Below are positions 34,738 to 45,885 of a stretch of DNA of 64,000 nt, one piece after another (positions within the stretch are counted from its first letter, which is position 1; each line of letters starts with the position of its first letter). The notes below the pieces were generated by a model. It ran no database searches. It worked only from the letters and a program-made list of their open reading frames with translations, and was not told the DNA's origin. The stretch is from Juglans regia (lineage: Eukaryota; Streptophyta; Magnoliopsida; Fagales; Juglandaceae), in assembly GCF_001411555.2 (NCBI RefSeq), contig NC_049914.1:12870582-12934581 (forward strand). Direction: 5' to 3'. The translations under genes were made by a program, and so were the position numbers.

Positions 34738-35282
34738 TGTTAATGCCTTAATTTGCACAACAGACTGGAAGGGAGGAAAGAATCATCCCTGGCCCACGAT
34801 AATGATTTGGACTTCAATACGGTGTTCTTCGCGTTTATCCATAAAATAAATAATAAATAAAAAGAAACATGGAGATTTATGTGGTTAGGTATAATGTTTA
34901 CATCCACGGGTTGTTTGGAGGTAAAATTCATTATAATGGATGATTTTATAATCTTTATGGCCTCACATGTCTCACAATATAAGAGAAGAATTTAGGGAAG
35001 ATCCTTTGTCCTTTGGAGTCACTATATGTGATGGAGTTTGCACGTAGGGAGCTTGTGTGGAACATGTCAGATTTATAGGATCTCCTCCTTATATAAAAGT
35101 CTATTTTTTTAGAGTGATTTAGTCCAATTTGTCTTGTAAAATATTTTCCTTTTAAAAATCTGAATTTCTTTTATTTTAAGAGTCTGAGTCAATTTGTATT
35201 TTCTTTTCTTAATTTTATCTTTTAACTTGATTTTCGATTTTGTCTCGAAATTAAATTAAAAGCGGCTGATTTTACCCCTACA
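34738..35282 (+). repeat. right LTR-like repeat of the LARD-like element
   Basis: It starts TGTTAATGCC after a purine-rich patch (gatggtgtgaaa) and ends ACCCCTACA. It keeps the tccttatataaaag box at about 35087-35100. Divergence from the left copy indicates an old insertion. Confidence 0.6.
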
Positions 35283-35691
35283 GCCCCATGCATGTAGCCG
35301 CCACCACACAAAACCTATAGTCCCACTCTACGTATGACATGACACTTCCATTATTAGATGACCACTTTTTAGTCATTATAATCTATTAGGATCTGGGTCA
35401 TGTATATATAAAATCAGTCCCGACTTGTGGCACTTCGCCCAACATATTTCATGCCCGCCATGCAAGGTGCCCGCTCGACGCTAATCACAAATTTAGCGAC
35501 ATATCCAACTTCTGCGTGGTGGCACTTCATCTGCGAGATATTCAACTTCTTCCACCTCATATAATAGGATAGATAGCATACAACGGGATTGTTCTCAAGT
35601 TGCAATGATCCGACGCATCGCCTAATATAAAAGTACAAGGATGTATAGCACATGGTGCATGTCGTCCTTGGGGTGCCTCATATAAAATCAT
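35283..35691. other. spacer left of the hAT MITE
   Basis: Unrecognised sequence. The phrase tgcctcatataaaat occurs here (35675) and again at 36392 and, slightly changed, at 36507, suggesting a short repeated family into which the MITE inserted. Confidence 0.45.
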
Positions 35692-36295
35692 TAGGGGGTA
35701 ACTGATCCGGTTTGATTTTGGACATATTTTAAAATTGAATCGATACATACCGATTTTGATATTTGAAGAACTAATACCGCACCAGTTACACTTATAAACC
35801 AATATTTTCGATTTTATCGGTTCCGGACTAGTTTAGTCCAGTTTTTTCGATATATTATATAGTATATATAATATAGTATATTAATATAGTATATAATAAT
35901 ATAGTGATAATATATTGTAGTATATTATAATATATATTATAATTGTATTATAGACTATATATTATAATATATAGTGATAATATATAGTTATTTATCTAGG
36001 ATTTTATAATTTATTATTATATTAATTAGTAATTTATTATATAATACAAAACTATTTTATATATAATTATATATAAATATTATATATAATATAAAATATA
36101 TTTTATACAATATAAAAAATTAAAATATATATATATATGAAGTGGTCTAAGAAAAAGAAAAATCGAAACCGGACCAATTTTGATTGGTTTTAAGAAAAAT
36201 GAAACCAATAACGGACAGGACCGAACTCGATTTCAGACCAAATCCTCCGGTCTAGTCCAGTCTACTGGTTCACCAGTTTTTCTTTTTCACTCCTA
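35692..36295. mobile_element. hAT-type MITE (604 bp) with AT-rich core
   Basis: The exact 8-bp target duplication AAAATCAT lies at 35684-35691 and 36296-36303. Termini are TAGGGGGTAA and, read inward from the right, TAGGAGTGAAAAA. Subterminal stretches resemble ccggtttgatttt and rearrangements of gg-accgg on both sides. The centre (35840-36140) is almost pure TA/TTA repeat able to fold back. No transposase, so it depended on an autonomous hAT element. Confidence 0.85.
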
Positions 36296-36303
36296 AAAAT
36301 CAT

Positions 36304-38490
36304 CAACGATGAGGTTGCCCTCCAACCATGCCCAGCCTAATGCCCTCATGGAGTAGCGGAGTCGTCCTCGAGCTTTGCTCAGACACCTTGCCTCATATAA
36401 AATTATCAATAGTGGGGTCGCCCTTAAGCCATGATCAGCGTCCCAACCCACCCTCGTGATTTAGCGCATGTTGAGGGTAGTCCTCAAGCCGTACTCGAAC
36501 ACATTGCCTCGTATAAAATCCAAATATCTCCATTAGTAGAACAAGCATTAGTGCTCCTTAAATGCTTCATGCAGGTATTCTTTGGGAATGGGCCACTGAG
36601 TACCGCAACTGTCTCGCGAGAGTTACCTTCAGGAAAGAGTCTTTGGACTCCATAGCCACACATGTAAGTTACCTTTTGACTAAGCTCTACAATCGACTTG
36701 CGCGGGCCCATTCGAAAACGAGTCAACGAACCTAGCATCTGAAAATGATGGATTTTGGGTCGGGTTCCCTACCACCTAGCACAGGTATGCAACTACAAAA
36801 ATAAAATAAAAATAAAAATAAAAAGACCCTCTTAACTTTGGCTTCCGCCAAGAATAACGTCCCTTCTTGAAGCAAGAAATACTTCGCTATAAGTTGAAGG
36901 AACATTTAACAAAAACAATCACCAATCACGAGTGAACTATTCATTCCATGCCAACTAGAACTAATATATTTTTGGATTCTGCCAAAACACGAGTTGTGTG
37001 CTCTTACGTCCACAAAAGACGAACCTCCTTGAGGCCCATTCTCGGAGGCCCTTGCAACATTAATATTTTACAAAATCTCCCAAGGCCCATATATCCTCGA
37101 TCGGAGTCTTCATGAGCATCATGCAACAGAGAGAAATCTAGGAAAAATTCCCATAATTATTTCCTTGACATTCTCGCGGACTTTCTTTTATCGCGATTGA
37201 CTTTCTTCTAAAGTTATTTAGGTCTTCTTTTGGATCAAGCCGATCTTAAAATGTTAGAATTGCCAGAGTAATATTTTCACTTATACTCTCAACCAATCAG
37301 ATAGTACCTCTATGATCATGTGTATATAAACCCATACACTGTAAATTCACTACTACAAAATATCAAGAATTACTTAGCTCATGGAAGCCCACAACAAGGG
37401 GAAAAATAAAGACAAAGGTGGGTTATAAGATACTATAAAATCACCAAATATATATAGTAAATCTTACCATCAAAAGATCTGTAAGTTTTTTTTTTTTTTT
37501 TTTTAATTGTTAAGAAATTAACTATTAGTGAATGTAAATTTTTTATTAATTTTTTAATGGATAAAAATGTTTAAAAAATACTTTAAAACGTATTATTTTT
37601 ACTAGTGTGCTTATATTATTTGAGATGATGTTCATATTTTAAAAATCTCACCCGATCTTTGGTTCGTACCAAATCTCGAGTGAAAAGAAAAGTGGTGTCA
37701 TGTGTTGCTTATACAGTGTTTTTCTGGTTAAAAGATGAGCTTAATTTGCAACACATCGATGCAGACGAATCAAGAAAACTGATATCATGCAAAAACGAAA
37801 GACATTAATTAATTATTAATATATAATAACATACTTACGTTACGAGGGAAAGATGGATGGTTTGTCTTCCAAAATTGCCGCTTTGATTGACTGCAAATCC
37901 CGCCGGCCGGGCGGTGGAAAATGATGGATGGAACCGCCGGCGTTTTCCGAGACCGCTATTATAGATCTCACTGTGCAGTGGAAGTCACTCACTGATATAT
38001 TATGGACGAACTTGATGAACGAAACTCAATCATAGAGACACCCTCTCGCGCGTGTCGTTTATTATATAGACACAACTGTCAAAATGTTTTTAATAATTAG
38101 AGATATGTTCGAGGTGACGTGGATCGTCAATTAATTATTTTGTATTTAATATTCTTCAAAATATTTATTATAAGACATGGACCATGGTTTAAAAATTAAA
38201 TTGTTTAAGATTTTAAAATTTCGAAATTTAAACGTAATTTATTGGGAATGAAGGTCACGTAGATCTTGTATTGTTTATGAGGAATACACCACATTTTTTA
38301 AATTTTTAATATTTTTTTTAAATTGACGAAATCTATTAAATATTATTTGTGATTTTAGCATAAGAATTGACGAAATCTATTAAATATTATTTCTGACTTC
38401 ATTGTATGGACACAATATATTAGCAAAACATAATATGTGAGGACGGCTCTCTAGCACTAGTTTTTAATTTTTAATTTTTAACGCTGGTTG
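36304..38490. other. spacer, no confident gene
   Basis: Mostly AT-rich. A GC patch (37860-38060) contains ccgccggccgggcggtgg. Its minus strand ends in a strong donor-like CGTAAC/GTAAGTATG at about 37836-37850, so it could be an untranslated first exon, but no partner exon is found. A direct repeat of 26 bases with a 44-base period (cgaaatctattaaatattat) lies at 38322-38392. Confidence 0.45.
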
Positions 38491-39310
38491 GGTTATATAG
38501 AGAAGGGAAATGCTTCTCCCATGAGAGTGGCCGGTATCCACTATCCAGAAAGGATATTGATTGTGTGCTTTTTTTACTGTTAAGAAAATATTTTTCCATG
38601 TGTTTGTGATTTATGTTTTTTCTTAAGTGTTTAAGGGGCATTAAAAATTGTTTAAAAAAAAATTATAGTTCAGTGGCTTTTCACGGTGGATCTAGCATGA
38701 TCTTACAGAGAAAAGATGGTCTACCAAGCATTTGCACCGATAGGTGTATTTTTGTTTTTATTTATTTTTTAAACATTAAGAAATGCACCGAGTTGAATTT
38801 TTTTTTTTTTTTAAACATTAATTTCTTAATGTTCAAGAAAAACAAAAAGAAGGCACCAATAGTTAGACCTATCAGTCTCCGTAGAAGCACCCGTAATATA
38901 TTATATAGAGTGGTGCTAGTATGATAGAGCACCAATAAAAGGTACCGATAAAAGGTACTGAGAGTCTTCTTTTTTTTTTTTTTTTTCTTTTTAAAAACAT
39001 TTTTTTAATGCATTTTTCTTTAAAAACCCACAAAAATTAAACAAATACAATATTAGAAAATAAATAAACACAAATACTAAAAAAATAAAAATAAAATAAT
39101 CGGTAGAAATGATATATACCTATTTTCCTTATAGATATGGCCAGTGCTAGAGCCACTGATAGTATCACTTTTGTTTCTTTTGTTAAAAGCATTTTTTATG
39201 TAATTTTTTTCTTAAACAAACAAACACAATACTAAAAAAGAAACAAACACATTCTAAAAAAAGAGTAATCGGTACAAATTATAGGTACACTTTTTTTCAT
39301 TTTATATATA
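38490..39310. repeat. cluster of MITE-like repeats
   Basis: Several related phrases recur in altered order and orientation: gcaccgataggtgt, gcaccaataaaaggtacc, ggtaccgataaaaggtac, taatcggta.aaat and taaacattaagaaat/atttcttaatgtt. They are separated by poly(T) and poly(A) runs. The pattern suggests two or more short hairpin MITEs of one family nested or side by side. Boundaries cannot be fixed by eye. Confidence 0.4.
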
Positions 39311-39830
39311 ATATATAAATAAATATATATATATACATATACATACACATACATACACATACGTCCAGTCAAAGAAATAAAAAAATATTTATTAATGGAA
39401 CAAATAATAAATCATATGAAGAGAATTCATTAAACTGAAATCATAATAAGACATACATTGCTCCAGTTGTTATAAAATCAGTTAGACATATACAAAATAA
39501 TAATAATTTTATTCTAAATGAAAAATTAAACTAAATGCATTACAAATAGATTAATGTGAAATATATTATCATAGAAAATAAATAAGTGAATATGATACAA
39601 ATCATGAATAAATGCATAAATCAAAAACTAAAAATAAGAATTATATTTTGTAAAATGACAACAATATTAGTCTAATGACTACTATTTATTTTTATGAATT
39701 ATTGGACAAAATAAGATGAAGATATTGTTATTTTTTTCCCAAATAATACAATATAGGAATAATCATAACATGTTTAAATATAAAAATAAATATAAAAATA
39801 TTTTTATAAATTATTATACATAGAGTGCTT
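39311..39830. other. AT-rich spacer with simple repeats
   Basis: TA and (ACATAC) microsatellite at 39305-39362, then A/T-rich DNA without coding signals. Confidence 0.55.
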
Positions 39831-39834
39831 GCAC

Positions 39835-40420
39835 TGGGGCGAGTAAAATTATCTCACACCTGGACAAACAAAGAGTGCTCACAACCCAATGCGAACACCG
39901 TGAAGAGTAACAATGCTCGTCCTAAGGCGAACACCTTAGGAGAAGTGTGAAGCTCACCCTCTAAGCGAGTAGAGAGTAATGGGAAAAATACTCGCCCACT
40001 AGAGAGAAAGAAATCACGCCCAAGGCGAGCATAAGCACTGGCACTTGAAGCGAGCAAAGAGTGATCGCGTCAGGTTGAGTAACAACAACTTGCATCAGGC
40101 AAGCAACAACATCTTGCACTAAGAGAGTAAAGAGTGCTCACAATCCAGGATGAACACCTTGAAAATTAACAATACTCGCCCAGAGGTGAGAACCGTAGGA
40201 GGAGTGCTCGCTCTAATAAAGAAGAAATTCATGCTCGTGGTGAGCATAAGTGTTGGCACCCGAAGCAAGAAAATAGTGCTTGCTCTAGGGCAAGCAACAA
40301 CATCTCGAACCATGGTGATCAATAGTCGCACTCACTAGGGAGCGTAAAAAGTGCTCCCACCCCGAGAAGACTTCCTTGAAGAGCAACAATGCTAGCCCCA
40401 AGGCAAGCACTTGTCAAACA
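39835..40420. repeat. satellite-like array of gcgag/gctcgcc-motif units
   Basis: Units of roughly 215-260 bp begin with agtgctcacaa.cca..gcgaacacc..gaagagtaacaatgctcg near 39872, 40133 and 40349. Within units, shorter modules such as aaggcgagca, gggcaagcaacaacatct and gaagcgagcaaagagtg recur. No protein is conserved across units. Confidence 0.65.
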
Positions 40421-41490
40421 CACATGTAGATACAACCACAACAACCTAATGGTAGAGATTTCAAGGGCTTTTTAATCACTGGAGTTGATTTCCCTATACT
40501 ACCTAGAGTTATGGAGTTCGAGGAGCAAGAGATGAAGCTAGACCTGGTGGAATTCATATTGTAGAGGTGATGTTGTCACCTTCCACGAGGACCAAGAAAC
40601 TCACACTCATACCTACAAAAAAAAAAAAATAAAGGAGAGGAAAAGTAAACAATGGCTTTGTTTCGAACAAAAAGAACAATTCGGGATCCAATGAATAGGA
40701 AGTGTCTCATAGTTGAGAGAGTTGAGAATTTTATCGAACAAAACAAAAAGGAAAAGAAGAAGAGAAGCATAAAAAAGAAAGTAGTGGAAGGGAGTCAAAA
40801 AGAAGGCATCGAAGTTCTTGGGCACAAGGCAAGCAAAAGGACCAAATAAGGTCTCAAAGGCACATCCCTCACTACACAACCAAGGATATCTTCATTAAAA
40901 ACCATACCTTTTTCACATCTGACAGAGATAATTACGCAATTTCAAATTTACTACTAGCGTCACTCATAGGGATACCATCAAACAAAACAAAACAGACACA
41001 CATCAATCATAAGAATACTAATATGTCCTCCCAGAATAGAACCTAATTACTGATGAAGTTGACCAAATTTTGAAGAACGCAATGAATTACTTAGACCAAA
41101 CAACCAAATGACGAAAAACACAGTCGAGAGAAATTAATTTCTCATGCCATACATTTTATACATCCTAACGCATAATAAAGTTTAAGGGTAAAATGTAGTA
41201 TAGCCATCAAATACAAATCACTATTCATTGATGGATGATCACTTTTATAATAGAGGTAGATATATATTTCTTTCTAAAAAAAACCTCTATTAATTCGAAA
41301 GAGAGAAATATATCGAGGGATAGTTGTCTCATACTTAATTCAAGAGAATTATGCACAAAGAATTATGTAAACAATACTAGTTAATTCATTACAAATTAAA
41401 AAATGATTGAGAAAAAGAAAGAAAATTATTACAATGGGCTTTAGTGGGAGATGGTTGTCGCATACTTAACTAGATGAAAAATAAGAAGTA
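40421..41490. other. spacer, no gene seen
   Basis: AT-rich and unrecognised. Frames present are short, lysine- or phenylalanine-rich and not domain-like. Confidence 0.5.
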
Positions 41491-41493
41491 TGA

Positions 41494-41690
41494 CAAGTGG
41501 GTGAATTCGGTCTGGTCCCGTCAGTCCCGAGGAGGTTTTGTGGACCGAACCGAACTTATTCGGTCCATTGCTTTTCCACCCTGGACCAGACCGAAATGCC
41601 TTAGGACCGATTCAGTCCGGTCCCATTCGGGACGGTCCAGTCCGATTGGTCCCATTTGGTCCAACCCTGTATCAAATGGGCCAATGGGCC
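41494..41690. repeat. ggtccg-rich transposon terminus-like sequence
   Basis: Dense in cggtccg, ggaccgaac and cagtccgg words in both orientations, as found near the ends of many plant hAT MITEs. A similar block in opposite sense lies at 45730-45870; see findings for a possible shared origin. Confidence 0.45.
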
Positions 41691-42174
41691 AATTCTTATA
41701 TCCTATATTTTCGACCCAACAGTGAAAGTCCACTAGCATTTCATCCAATTTTAAGCCAAAAAATACTAAAAATGAACTTGAATGGAAAATAAAAATAATC
41801 ATAAAAGGAAAATTATCTATATACAATAGATTTTACTACAAAATAATAAAAATTTTCTATATCCATCCAAGCAATTTAAACAGTGTTAAAACTGAAAATT
41901 ATACTATGCTCATCATACTAAAAGAGAATCAAATATGTCTTTTAGAAATCAATAAAATGAAATCAGATGCCAAGAGCAAAACATCTAGACATTTCAACAT
42001 TATGATGCAGTGTTAGCTTTCAGGAACCAGTTTAGGAACCCCACAATGAATTATCAATCAAATAAAGCACAAAAACAAAATAGTGTCGTTTGATGTTTGG
42101 CACAAATATTGTAAATTAGTTAAAAAAAATACAAGATTTCTCCCATCAAAGAAAAAATACACAGATATTGTAAA
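41691..42174. other. AT-rich DNA, no gene
   Basis: May be the interior of a decayed DNA element whose ends lie at 41494 and 45885. No coding signal seen. Confidence 0.4.
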
Positions 42175-42425
42175 TTAGTTTGGGATGTGGTAGTGATGTG
42201 GGGACGAGGGCAAGAGAGAGCTGATGATGCCATCGGCAAGAGAGAGCGGCGAGTACCATGCGTTTGGCAATGAGCAGCTCTCGTGGTTTGGGATGCAGCG
42301 GTGACGTGGGGAAGCCGTGAGAGAGAGCGTGCGAGGGAGAGAGAGAGGGCTGCGTCGGGATTTGGGGGAGGAGATCTGGCAGACAAGGAGCTAATGATGC
42401 CGTCGGTGACGAGCTGCTCTCATGG
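42175..42425. repeat. tandem repeats at the gypsy insertion site
   Basis: The phrase tttgggatg..g.ggtga.gtggggaag recurs at 42179, 42288 and, beyond the gypsy element, 45238. gatgatgcc.tcgg and gagcagctctcgtgg recur as well, giving a unit of about 110-140 bp. A GA-rich run lies at 42318-42347. Confidence 0.6.
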
Positions 42426-42758
42426 TGTTATGTTCACTTCATCACCAGGAAGCAAGCTCGAGCTGGGAACGGAAGGGAAGTGAGGAAGGCATCTGTTAGT
42501 TAGTTAGTTAGTTAGTCACGTGTTCTGCATGTGTTCCTTTGATAGTATTAATGTACCTTTATGTCCTTACTTACTTGTTAAGAATTACCATAGTGCCCCT
42601 TGTAGCCGTTGTTAATAGTCATAAGGCTTCTATAAATACGGAAGCCTTTTTCCTTTGTAAGGATTGAATAAAAAAGTGAATAAAAGTTTGGAGGTTCCTG
42701 ATCCCTCGAAGATCAGAATTCAAGTTGTTTTTCTTCTCAATTCTAGTCTGTTGTTACA
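42426..42758 (+). repeat. gypsy 5' LTR
   Basis: Contains (GTTA)n at about 42496-42515, TATA box tataaata at 42631-42638 and a ttgaataaaa polyadenylation-like signal at about 42664. Ends CTGTTGTTACA. Confidence 0.92.
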
Positions 42759-42760
42759 AT

Positions 42761-42772
42761 TGGCATCAGAGC
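42761..42772 (+). other. gypsy primer binding site
   Basis: TGGCATCAGAGC lies two bases inside the LTR; it is the tRNA-Met PBS with one change. Confidence 0.75.
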
Positions 42773-42831
42773 CCTTCGAAATTTTGGGCACAAACACTAT
42801 TTTTTTTTTCTTCTTCTCCTTTTCTCTTACC

Positions 42832-44250
42832 ATGGCAGAAGGCACACGGTTCAAAGAATTAGAGAAGCTTGTTCTTGGGTTGAAGCAAAATCAAGAACTA
42901 TAAGACTAGAGAGTTGCAAATCATTAGAGTGCTTTGGAGGGACTGAATTCAAAGATGGACCTTTTGTTGGAAGCAATGAATGGAGGCAGAAATGATCGAA
43001 ATGGAAAGGGCTCAAATGTTGATGGGGGTCACATGGGCAACTCATCTCTGAATTCTGGAATGCAGTTTCGTAGCATTAAGTTAGACTTTCCAAGGTTTCA
43101 TGGTGATGACCCATCTGGATGGATCTATAAGGCAAATCATTATTTTGCCTTACACCCCATGCCAGATGGACAAAAGATTCTGATGGCCTCGTTTTATATG
43201 GAGGGAAATGCCTTGGTTTGGTTTCAAGATGTTGAGGAGACTGATTCTTTCAATTCTTGGCATTCTTTTATTAAGGCTGTTCAATTAAGGTTTAGTAGTT
43301 GTTCTTATGATGACCCTATGGAGGCCATTACAAGGTTGAGGCAAACTTCTACAGTTAGTGCCTACAAAACTCAATTTGAGGTCCTTTCTAATCGATTGAA
43401 AGGCTTGTCTGAACATTATAAACTTTCTTGCCTTAGGGATGAGATACGACTCCCTGTGAGAATGTTGCACCCTCAGTCCTTGAATACTGCTTTTGGATTA
43501 GCCAAGATCCAAGAGGAATATATCACTAGCACTAGGGGCAACAATAGGCTCCATTCCTCTTGTAATTCTGCTCCTAGTGAGGGCAGCAACTCAGTTCTTG
43601 GTAATTCTATGAGGAAAGAAGGACTTTCTGGTCCAAAGCCCACCGCCTTCAAAATTTCAACTCCTTTTCAGAGACTTACACCAGCAGAAATGAAAGCAAA
43701 AAGAGACAAAGGGATCTACTACTTCTGTGAGGATAAGTGGCAACCTGGTCATAAGTGTAATAAGGCCAAGTTCTTTGAAATGGCAGGATTGGAATGGTTA
43801 CAAGATTCTGAGAAGGAAGAGGCTGGTCCACAAGATTCATAGGGAACTAATGAACCTGTGGGAGTAGAGATTGAGGTACCTGAGATCTCATTCCATGCAA
43901 TAGCAGGCTGTATAAGCCCAAAAACTATGAGAGTCCATGGCAAAGTTAAGCACTGCTCAGTGATAGTTCTTGTTGACATTGGCAGCACACATAACTTCCT
44001 TGATCCTATGATAGCAAGGAAGGTGGGGCTAGCTATCAAGCAAAGTGGTCAGATTGCAGTACGGGTGGCCAATGGGGAAAGCATGAATGGTGAAGGTCTG
44101 GTCCAAAATTTACAGTTTTAGATTCAAGGCCACCATTTCAACAATGATTTTTTCTTACTACCATTGGGAGGTTGTGATGTGGTGATTGGTATGCAATGGT
44201 TGCGAACCTTAGGTCCTGTTTTATGGGATTTTACTAATCTCACAATGACA
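42832..44250 (+). pseudogene. gypsy gag and protease
   Basis: One frame starts at ATG 42832 (MAEGTRFKELEK). It is broken by stops at about 42901-42909, then is open from 42934 to the TAG at 43840 and continues in frame into protease. Gag has the Retrotrans_gag core LDFPRFHGDDPSGWIYKANHYF and MEGNALVWFQDVE, and ends with a degraded knuckle (YYFCEDKWQPGHKC, normally C-x2-C). Protease shows LVDIGSTHNFLD at about 43971, where the catalytic D-S-G triplet reads D-I-G. Frame is lost near 44118. An otherwise neat copy that could not process its own polyprotein. Confidence 0.85.
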
Positions 44251-44254
44251 TTCA

Positions 44255-44884
44255 CCAGTGACACCATTTGAGGCATTATATGGAATCTCTCCTCCAACCT
44301 TAATTCAGTATGTTGATGGTACTACTCAAAATGAAGCCGTGGGTAGGGAATTAAAGTCGAGAGATGAGATACTAAGGTTGTTAAAAAAGAACTTGATGGC
44401 TACACAGGTTGCTATGAAATAGCAGTATGATAAACATCACATTCAGAGGAAGTTTAAGATGGGTGATTTAGTCTATTTGGAAATGCATAAGTATAAACAA
44501 CAGACTGTTAGTCAAGCCAGTAGATCCAAGTTAGCTGCCAGATATTGTGGTCCATTCAGAATTTTGGAATGCATTGGAGAGGTAGCTTATAGACTTGAAT
44601 TGCCACCAAGCTCATCAGTTCATCCTGTGTTTCATGTCCCAAGATTAAAGCAATACATTGGCCATGATTCACAGATATCTCCTGTATTACCCTTGGTGGA
44701 TTCTCATGGGAATTTTAAGGTGGAACCTGAAGCTATTCTTGACAGGTGCATGACTGCTGTGAATAATAAACCCTTTATCGAGCTATTAGTGAAATGGTGT
44801 GGTATGGATGAGGTAAATTCTACTTGGGAACCTGTTGAGCAGCTGAGGACTCATTACCCTGACCTTGTGGGCAAGGTCTTTTGA
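44255..44884 (+). pseudogene. gypsy integrase C-terminus with chromodomain
   Basis: It starts abruptly at TPFEALYGISPPTL (about 44263) and runs through a stop at 44420 into GDLVYLEMHKYKQQTV, KLAARYCGPFRILECIGEVAYRL and VHPVFHVPRLKQ. It ends with a chromodomain-like segment LLVKWCGMDEVNSTWEPVEQL. The domain would direct integration to particular chromatin. Joined directly to protease, it marks a deletion of about 3 kb of RT-RNase H-integrase relative to complete relatives (family knowledge). Confidence 0.85.
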
Positions 44885-44897
44885 AGAGGAAGGCAGT

Positions 44898-45231
44898 TGT
44901 TATGTTGACTTCATCACCAGGAAGCAAGCTCGAGCTGGGAAAGGAAGGGAAGTGAGGAAGGCATCTGTTAGTTAGTTAGTTAGTTAGTCACGTGTTCTGC
45001 ATGTGTTCCTTTTATAGTATTAATGCACCTTTATGTCCTTACTTACTTGTTAAGAATTACCATAGTGCCCCTTGTAGCCGTTGTTAATAGTCATAAGGTT
45101 TCTATAAATACGGAAGCCTTTTTCCTTTGTAAGGATTGAATAAAAAAGTGAATAAAAGTTTGGAGGTTCCTGATCCCTCAAAGATCAGTAATTCAAGTTG
45201 TTTTTCTTCTCAATTCTAGTCTGTTGTTACA
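44898..45231 (+). repeat. gypsy 3' LTR
   Basis: Near copy of 42426-42758, with TATA at 45103-45110. It follows the integrase stop by about 13 bases, with the purine run tgaagaggaaggcag before it acting as polypurine tract. Confidence 0.92.
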
Positions 45232-45239
45232 CATGGTCT

Positions 45240-45729
45240 GGGATGCAGAGGCGACGTGGGGAAGCCGAGTGGGAAATCGCAAAGGAAGGGGGTGCGGCTG
45301 GAAGGGAGAGGAGAGAGAGAGGGAAGAAGGGAAAATGAGGGATGGGTTTCCTCTTGGGTATTTAATCAGTCCCTTCATTATCTAGGATTTTTAACCTAGA
45401 TTCAATGGTAGAGATTAAACACTTTAAAATAATTAACTAAAATAGATAAGAGAGAGTATAAATGTATATTTACTTACAACTTAGGTATCTTACTAAAAAG
45501 TTATCTAATAACTTTAATTAGATGATAGATGTAAATGTTAGCAATTAGCTAATGGTGAATTGGTGATAGGTTAATTGATAATATACAATTAAGAGAATAT
45601 TAATTTGTAATTTTTTAATTACATATTTAAAATTTTATATTGTTAATGGAGTAGGTTAGATGAAAATTATATAATTTATTATACAATTATTATATAAAAA
45701 AATAAATATAAAAAATAAAATTGCATTTT
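45240..45729. other. right flank of the gypsy insertion, AT-rich
   Basis: It begins with the third copy of the gatgcag.ggcgacgtggggaag repeat and a GA-rich run (45290-45340), then AT-rich DNA. No gene. Confidence 0.5.
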
Positions 45730-45885
45730 TCCTTTTCGGTCCGTTCGGGAACGCCCAACCTCAGGACCGGACTGAAAATTTAATTTCCCTTAGACCGAAA
45801 CCGACCATGGTTTTTTTGGGTTCGGTCCAGTCAGTTATTTTGGTCCGGACCGGCCACCTTATAGCCCTAATGATGAGTGCATGAT
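45730..45885. repeat. ggtccg-rich terminus-like sequence, opposite sense
   Basis: Ends ggtccggaccggccaccttatagcccta. Read inward it gives TAGGGCTATAAGGTGGCCGG, resembling the TAGGGGTG-type ends of plant hAT MITEs. Partner candidate is 41494-41690. Confidence 0.45.

Larger units (their letters stand above)
31723..35282 (+). mobile_element. non-coding LTR element (LARD-like)
   Basis: Two direct repeats of about 585 and 545 bp (31723-32307 and 34738-35282) flank 2.4 kb. They share starts (TGTAAATGCC/TGTTAATGCC), a TATA box, ttagggaagat and gattttcga phrases in the same order, with roughly 80 percent identity by eye. The inside has no gag, protease or RT, only repeats and GC-rich unrecognised sequence, which fits a large retrotransposon derivative mobilised in trans. 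I could not confirm PBS, PPT or a matching target duplication, so simple segmental duplication is the alternative. Strand is inferred from TATA orientation. Confidence 0.6.
42426..45231 (+). mobile_element. young Ty3/gypsy chromodomain element, internally deleted
   Basis: It has an exact 5-bp target duplication CATGG (42421-42425 and 45232-45236), LTRs of 333 and 334 bp with TGTTATG...TTACA ends, and a PBS of tRNA-Met type. Gag-protease is followed directly by the integrase C-terminus with chromodomain; RT, RNase H and most of integrase are gone. I count about six substitutions and one 1-base indel between the LTRs (about 98 percent identity), so this is the youngest dated insertion here. Total length is 2806 bp. 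Confidence 0.92.

Noticed and set aside
37349..37361. cactactacaaaa, similar to CACTA transposon ends
   Set aside because: No inverted partner or 3-bp duplication found nearby; short enough to be chance.
41474..41826. Frames of about 100 codons with Gly-Pro-Ile repeats
   Set aside because: Translation artefact of ggtccg/cggacc words in a transposon terminus-like block.
42120..42386. Serine/arginine-rich frame of 88 codons on the minus strand
   Set aside because: Arises from GA-rich tandem repeats; interrupted in the next repeat copy.
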